NCBI GenBank assembly: GCA_036268875.1
Contig: DATATI010000021.1
Span: 1 to 64,000, forward strand
Length of the DNA stretch: 64,000 nucleotides
DNA from: Polyangia bacterium
GTDB lineage: Bacteria > Myxococcota_A > Polyangia > Fen-1088
Direction of reading: 5' to 3'
Shown here in pieces: positions 61,297 to 64,000 of this stretch. The position numbers and the translations under genes were made by a program. The notes under the pieces are model-generated. The model was not told the origin of the DNA and did not search any database. It saw only the letters and a program-made list of their open reading frames with translations. The number at the start of each line of letters is the position of its first letter. Within the stretch, counting starts at the first letter, position 1.

Positions 61297-62198
61297 GAGC
61301 GACCCTCGGCGACCGGCTCGTGCCCGGCGTGTTCGCGCAGCCGCTGCGCCAGCGTCGCCCGCTGTTCGGGGGTCAGCACCGGGCGCATCACTTCGATCAC
61401 CCGCGCCAGGTGAGCAGCGCCCCAGCCGACCAGGTGCGGGTTCGCGGCAGCGCTGGTGGGCAACGTCCGGGCGTCGAACGCCGGGCTGCGAAAGGCCTCG
61501 CTGAATGCGCGCACGTGCTGGACCATCACCTCCCGGTCCAGCGGCGCCCCGCCCTGTCTCTCGTCGGTCAGCCCGGCGCGAATCTTCGCCACCTGGGCCT
61601 CGTCCAGTCCCAGCTCGTCGGCCAGCGGTTCCAGCGGCGATGGGATCTGGTCTTTCGCCTGCGCGGGTCCGGCATTTTCCTGCTGCCAGACCGCCCAGTG
61701 CGCCTCGACCTTGTCGGCCAGCGCCGCCCGCTCGGCCGGTGTCAGCACGACGTGAAGCTCGTTCATGGCATTGGCGCAGCCCTCCTGCGCGGAGGCGCTG
61801 GCCTCGACCACCCTGGCCACCGCGCTGTCCACCGCCGCTGAATCGAAGGTCGGCGCCACCAGCGCATCGGCCAGTGTGCTCAACAGCTGCCGGTCGGCCG
61901 CCCGCGCCGGCTCCAGCGCGGTCCGTAGCTCGGCGCGGACCTTGTCGATGGCCGGCAGTCGCTCCGGCGGCACGCCCAGCGTCTCGGCGCTCATGGCCAC
62001 GAACATCGCCAGGCCGCCGTGATGGTGAAAACGATGATGCTCCGTCAGACCGGCCGCGTTGTCGTCGACCGGGGCCGCCTCGATCGCCGCGTTAGTGGGC
62101 GGCGGCCGATTCGACGACGAGCTCCCGCAGCCGACCGCCATCATCGCGGCGGCCAGCCATCCTGCTGCTGTCCCGAGCTTCGTGGCTGTCCCGGTCAT
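61293..62198 (-). CDS. Spy/CpxP-like lipoprotein with His-rich segment
   Basis: A 301-residue helical lipoprotein (signal ending in MMAVGC). Two LTxxQ-type motifs, VLTPAERAALADKVEAHW and VLTPEQRATLAQRLREHAG, are the hallmark of the Spy/CpxP/CnrX group of periplasmic chaperones and metal sensors. A His-rich stretch (TEHHRFHHHGG) near residue 55 could bind metal. ATG 62198 was chosen because GGGGGG lies 6 bases upstream; GTG 62228 would add ten residues. It is coupled to the next lipoprotein. Role in envelope stress or metal sensing is inferred. Confidence 0.78.
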   Translation of the reverse strand: MTGTATKLGTAAGWLAAAMMAVGCGSSSSNRPPPTNAAIEAAPVDDNAAGLTEHHRFHHHGGLAMFVAMSAETLGVPPERLPAIDKVRAELRTALEPARAADRQLLSTLADALVAPTFDSAAVDSAVARVVEASASAQEGCANAMNELHVVLTPAERAALADKVEAHWAVWQQENAGPAQAKDQIPSPLEPLADELGLDEAQVAKIRAGLTDERQGGAPLDREVMVQHVRAFSEAFRSPAFDARTLPTSAAANPHLVGWGAAHLARVIEVMRPVLTPEQRATLAQRLREHAGHEPVAEGRS

Positions 62199-62264
62199 CG
62201 CCATCCCCCCGCGCAGTTCTATAGCCACGTCTAGCGCGGCCGCCAGCCTGTCGGCAGCCGGTTG

Positions 62265-63038
62265 TCAAAACTCCATGCCCAGTTGCCCACCCACTCCCCA
62301 GGTGTTCAGTTTGTCGCCGGTGGCGCGCATCAGATCGTTGTAATACGTCTCTCGAAAGGTGAAGCGCGCGTCGGCGATGAACCGCCGATAAGCGAACTCC
62401 AGGCCGCCCCCCAAAGGCATGGTCATGATGTCGTCGTTGTTCGTCATGTCCAAACGACTCACGTCACCACTGGTGACGCTGTAGTGCTGCCAGCCCAGCC
62501 CGACGAAGGCGAACGGTTCGACCAGCGATGATCTCCGCATGATCGGGACGTTCAAACGCAGAGCGCCCTCGACACCGTTCGACACCAAATTGGCGTTGCT
62601 GCCTGGCCCCAGCACATTGATGCTGCGGGCGGCGCCCACGTACGCGGCTTCCAAGCCGACGAACTCCCGATTGCCGGCGACCGCTCGCACGCACCACGAA
62701 CCGCCGCCGCCGGTGACGCTGCGGAGGTCGCTGTTCGTGAAGTCCTCGAAGCCGCCGCCTACCAGCAGCGCCGCGCCGACGCGAAACTGAAAAAGCCCGG
62801 CGTTTGCCTGGTCGGGCGGGACCGGCGGGCCGACCGGCAGCGGGACCGGCTGAACTGGACCGCGGGGTTCCAGAGCCGAATCGATTATGGAGACGGGCAC
62901 CGGCGGGATGGCCTCCGCGGGTGCCGCGATTGCGGCGGGCGCGTCCCTCGCTGAACTCACCGGCGCCTCCTGGGCCCGCAGCATCGCGCCCCATCCAAGC
63001 GCCAACCCGCATCCCACAAACAACAACCGTCTTTTCAT
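62265..63038 (-). CDS. Outer-membrane beta-barrel protein, copy 2
   Basis: A 257-residue paralogue of the barrel protein at 49794-50597. Shared blocks are LVGGGFEDFTNSDLRSVTGG, REFVGLEAAYVGAARSINVL, GSNANLVSNGVEGALRLNVP, FVGLGWQHYSVTSG, DDIMTMPLGGGLEFAYRRF and FRETYYNDLMRATGDKLNTW. The signal is MKRRLLFVGCGLALGWGAML and the linker is again Ala/Pro-rich. GAGGAG lies before ATG 63038. It follows the response regulator gene after 41 bases on the same strand, so the two-component pair may control it. Confidence 0.85.
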   Translation of the reverse strand: MKRRLLFVGCGLALGWGAMLRAQEAPVSSARDAPAAIAAPAEAIPPVPVSIIDSALEPRGPVQPVPLPVGPPVPPDQANAGLFQFRVGAALLVGGGFEDFTNSDLRSVTGGGGSWCVRAVAGNREFVGLEAAYVGAARSINVLGPGSNANLVSNGVEGALRLNVPIMRRSSLVEPFAFVGLGWQHYSVTSGDVSRLDMTNNDDIMTMPLGGGLEFAYRRFIADARFTFRETYYNDLMRATGDKLNTWGVGGQLGMEF

Positions 63039-63079
63039 GACACTCCTCGCCCGCTCAGCCACCCGCCCCCGATCTGCGG

Positions 63080-63484
63080 TCAATGCGGGTGCGTCTGCGG
63101 GTCGGTCTTTTTACCGTTGTAACGCGACGAGCTCAGCGTCTGCGCAACCGCGTTCACCAGATCGTCGGGGCCAAAGGGTTTTGCCAGGAAAGAATCCGCG
63201 CCGGCCAGATGGGCGCGCGTCTTCCCGTCGCGCAGCGCCGACATCGCCAGCACGGGGATGTCCCTGGTTTCGGGACCACCCTTTAATCGGGCCAAAACGG
63301 CGTTTCCATCCATGTCAGGCATCACCCAATCGACGACGATCAGGTCCAGGTCGCCGCGGCGAGCGCGTTCGACCGCTTTCCGTCCGCCGGTGGTGATCTC
63401 GGCGTCGTAGCCTGCCTCGCAAAGCGTGAGCTGACACAACTCCAGGAGATCCAACTCGTCATTGACGATCAGGATGCGCGCCAT
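63080..63484 (-). CDS. Response regulator (receiver domain only)
   Basis: A 134-residue receiver. The phospho-acceptor is Asp52 in LIVVDWVMPDMDG, the switch residue is Ser in VLAMSALR and the conserved Lys is in SFLAKPFG. The acidic pocket is unusual: residues 8-9 are Asn-Asp (LIVNDELD) instead of Asp-Asp, so magnesium binding could be altered, although the following Glu may compensate. No output domain. It lies 21 bases after the partial histidine kinase on the same strand, its likely partner. Confidence 0.9.
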   Translation of the reverse strand: MARILIVNDELDLLELCQLTLCEAGYDAEITTGGRKAVERARRGDLDLIVVDWVMPDMDGNAVLARLKGGPETRDIPVLAMSALRDGKTRAHLAGADSFLAKPFGPDDLVNAVAQTLSSSRYNGKKTDPQTHPH

Positions 63485-63505
63485 GTCTCGGCTCCTTGTT
63501 TGGAA

Positions 63506-64000
63506 TCAATGTCGGGGCTTGGGCAAAGTGAGCCAGAAGTGGCAACCACGTTCGCCGCCCGGCTCGGCCCCGATCTGTCCGCCTTGCGCCTCCAGCGCCC
63601 GGCGGGCGATCGACAGGCCCAACCCGGTGCCGGCTTTTCCAGAGTGCGCCCGCTTGAACGGTTCGAATATGGTCTTGAGCTCCTCGCCCGAAAGACCGTC
63701 GCAGTTGTCGTACACATGTATGAGAACCTCCGAAAGGTTGTTGTCGGCCGTGATTTCGATCCGACCGCGATCGGTGAATTTCACTGCGTTGTCGACCACG
63801 TTTTGCAGCGCCGACGTGGTCAGACCTGGATCGACGCAGATCGCGATTTCGGGGTCATAGTGCGTGACGAACGCGATCCCCTTCTGGCGGGCTTCCAGTT
63901 CGGCCGCTCGGGTGGCGTCGACCATGATCTTGCCCAGGGTGGTGTCGACCGGCCGACACTCAACCTCCCCTGCATCCAGTCGCTGGGTGAGCAATATGCC
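63506..64000 (-). CDS. Histidine kinase, C-terminal ATPase part (5' end outside window)
   Basis: The visible 164 codons cover the end of the dimerisation region and the whole HATPase_c domain. N box is ALQNVVDNAVKFT, F box is IFEPFKR and G2 is GKAGTGLGLSIARRALEAQG. The G1 box reads YDNCDGLS rather than the usual DxGxG; the first Gly is Cys (TGC codon). It is open to the edge with no start inside the window. Probably phosphorylates the receiver downstream. Confidence 0.88.
   Translation of the reverse strand, partial: GILLTQRLDAGEVECRPVDTTLGKIMVDATRAAELEARQKGIAFVTHYDPEIAICVDPGLTTSALQNVVDNAVKFTDRGRIEITADNNLSEVLIHVYDNCDGLSGEELKTIFEPFKRAHSGKAGTGLGLSIARRALEAQGGQIGAEPGGERGCHFWLTLPKPRH

Overview
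The window reads as chromosomal DNA of a high-G+C Gram-negative bacterium, most likely a member of the Myxococcota (the former myxobacterial deltaproteobacteria). Reasons seen in the sequence: strong G/C bias at third codon positions; a Pkn-type Ser/Thr kinase with a single membrane segment; a cysteine-rich repeat protein with an L-type lectin head and a MYXO-CTERM-like tail; an OmpA protein with thrombospondin type 3 calcium repeats; many lipoproteins and multiheme cytochromes; a large DUF748 protein. The genus cannot be told from the sequence alone. No rRNA, tRNA, CRISPR array, transposase, integrase or phage gene was seen, so the window looks like stable chromosome rather than a mobile island.

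Layout. 1-2456 (-): a methyltransferase fused to a very long coiled coil, cut by the left edge. 2538-8792 (+): rho with a near-consensus promoter and a long pyrimidine-rich leader, rpmE, prfA, a D-2-hydroxyacid dehydrogenase and a copper P1B ATPase. 8885-11367: a YtkA-like lipoprotein, a multiheme cytochrome and a monoheme lipoprotein. 11378-14148: gloA divergent from a D-lactate/glycolate-type FAD dehydrogenase, then an EamA exporter. 14207-16698: a Ser/Thr kinase translationally coupled to a MepA-type murein endopeptidase. 17345-18832 (-): a di-heme peroxidase-like lipoprotein with a strong terminator. 19214-24455: a chemotaxis-like signalling cluster (CheX, a membrane CheA-like kinase, two periplasmic binding proteins, CheY). 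24480-31618: an LCAT-like hydrolase, two secreted cysteine-rich proteins and an OmpA/TSP3 protein. 31653-36766: a possible attenuator, then MoxR, DUF58, a BatA-like VWA protein and an O-methyltransferase. 36786-45483: aldo/keto reductase, NagZ, methylmalonyl-CoA epimerase, a large outer-membrane protein and the DUF748 giant. 45670-48932: a glycosyltransferase and a glycogen-debranching-type glucosidase.

49174-63038 holds the envelope-glucan region. A secreted GH144 beta-1,2-glucanase-type enzyme, a GH3 beta-glucosidase, OpgG and OpgH lie together, which puts synthesis and breakdown of osmoregulated periplasmic glucan in one place. It is flanked by two copies of the same outer-membrane beta-barrel family (49794-50597 and 62265-63038), a matrixin-like protease lipoprotein, a slipin, a CBS protein, a Spy/CpxP-like lipoprotein and, at the right edge, a response regulator with a partial histidine kinase.

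The two gene sets most worth attention are the CheX/CheA-like/binding-protein/CheY cluster, which has no CheW or MCP and no ABC permease, and the glucan synthesis plus degradation locus. Functions are from reading the translations by eye; no database search was run.
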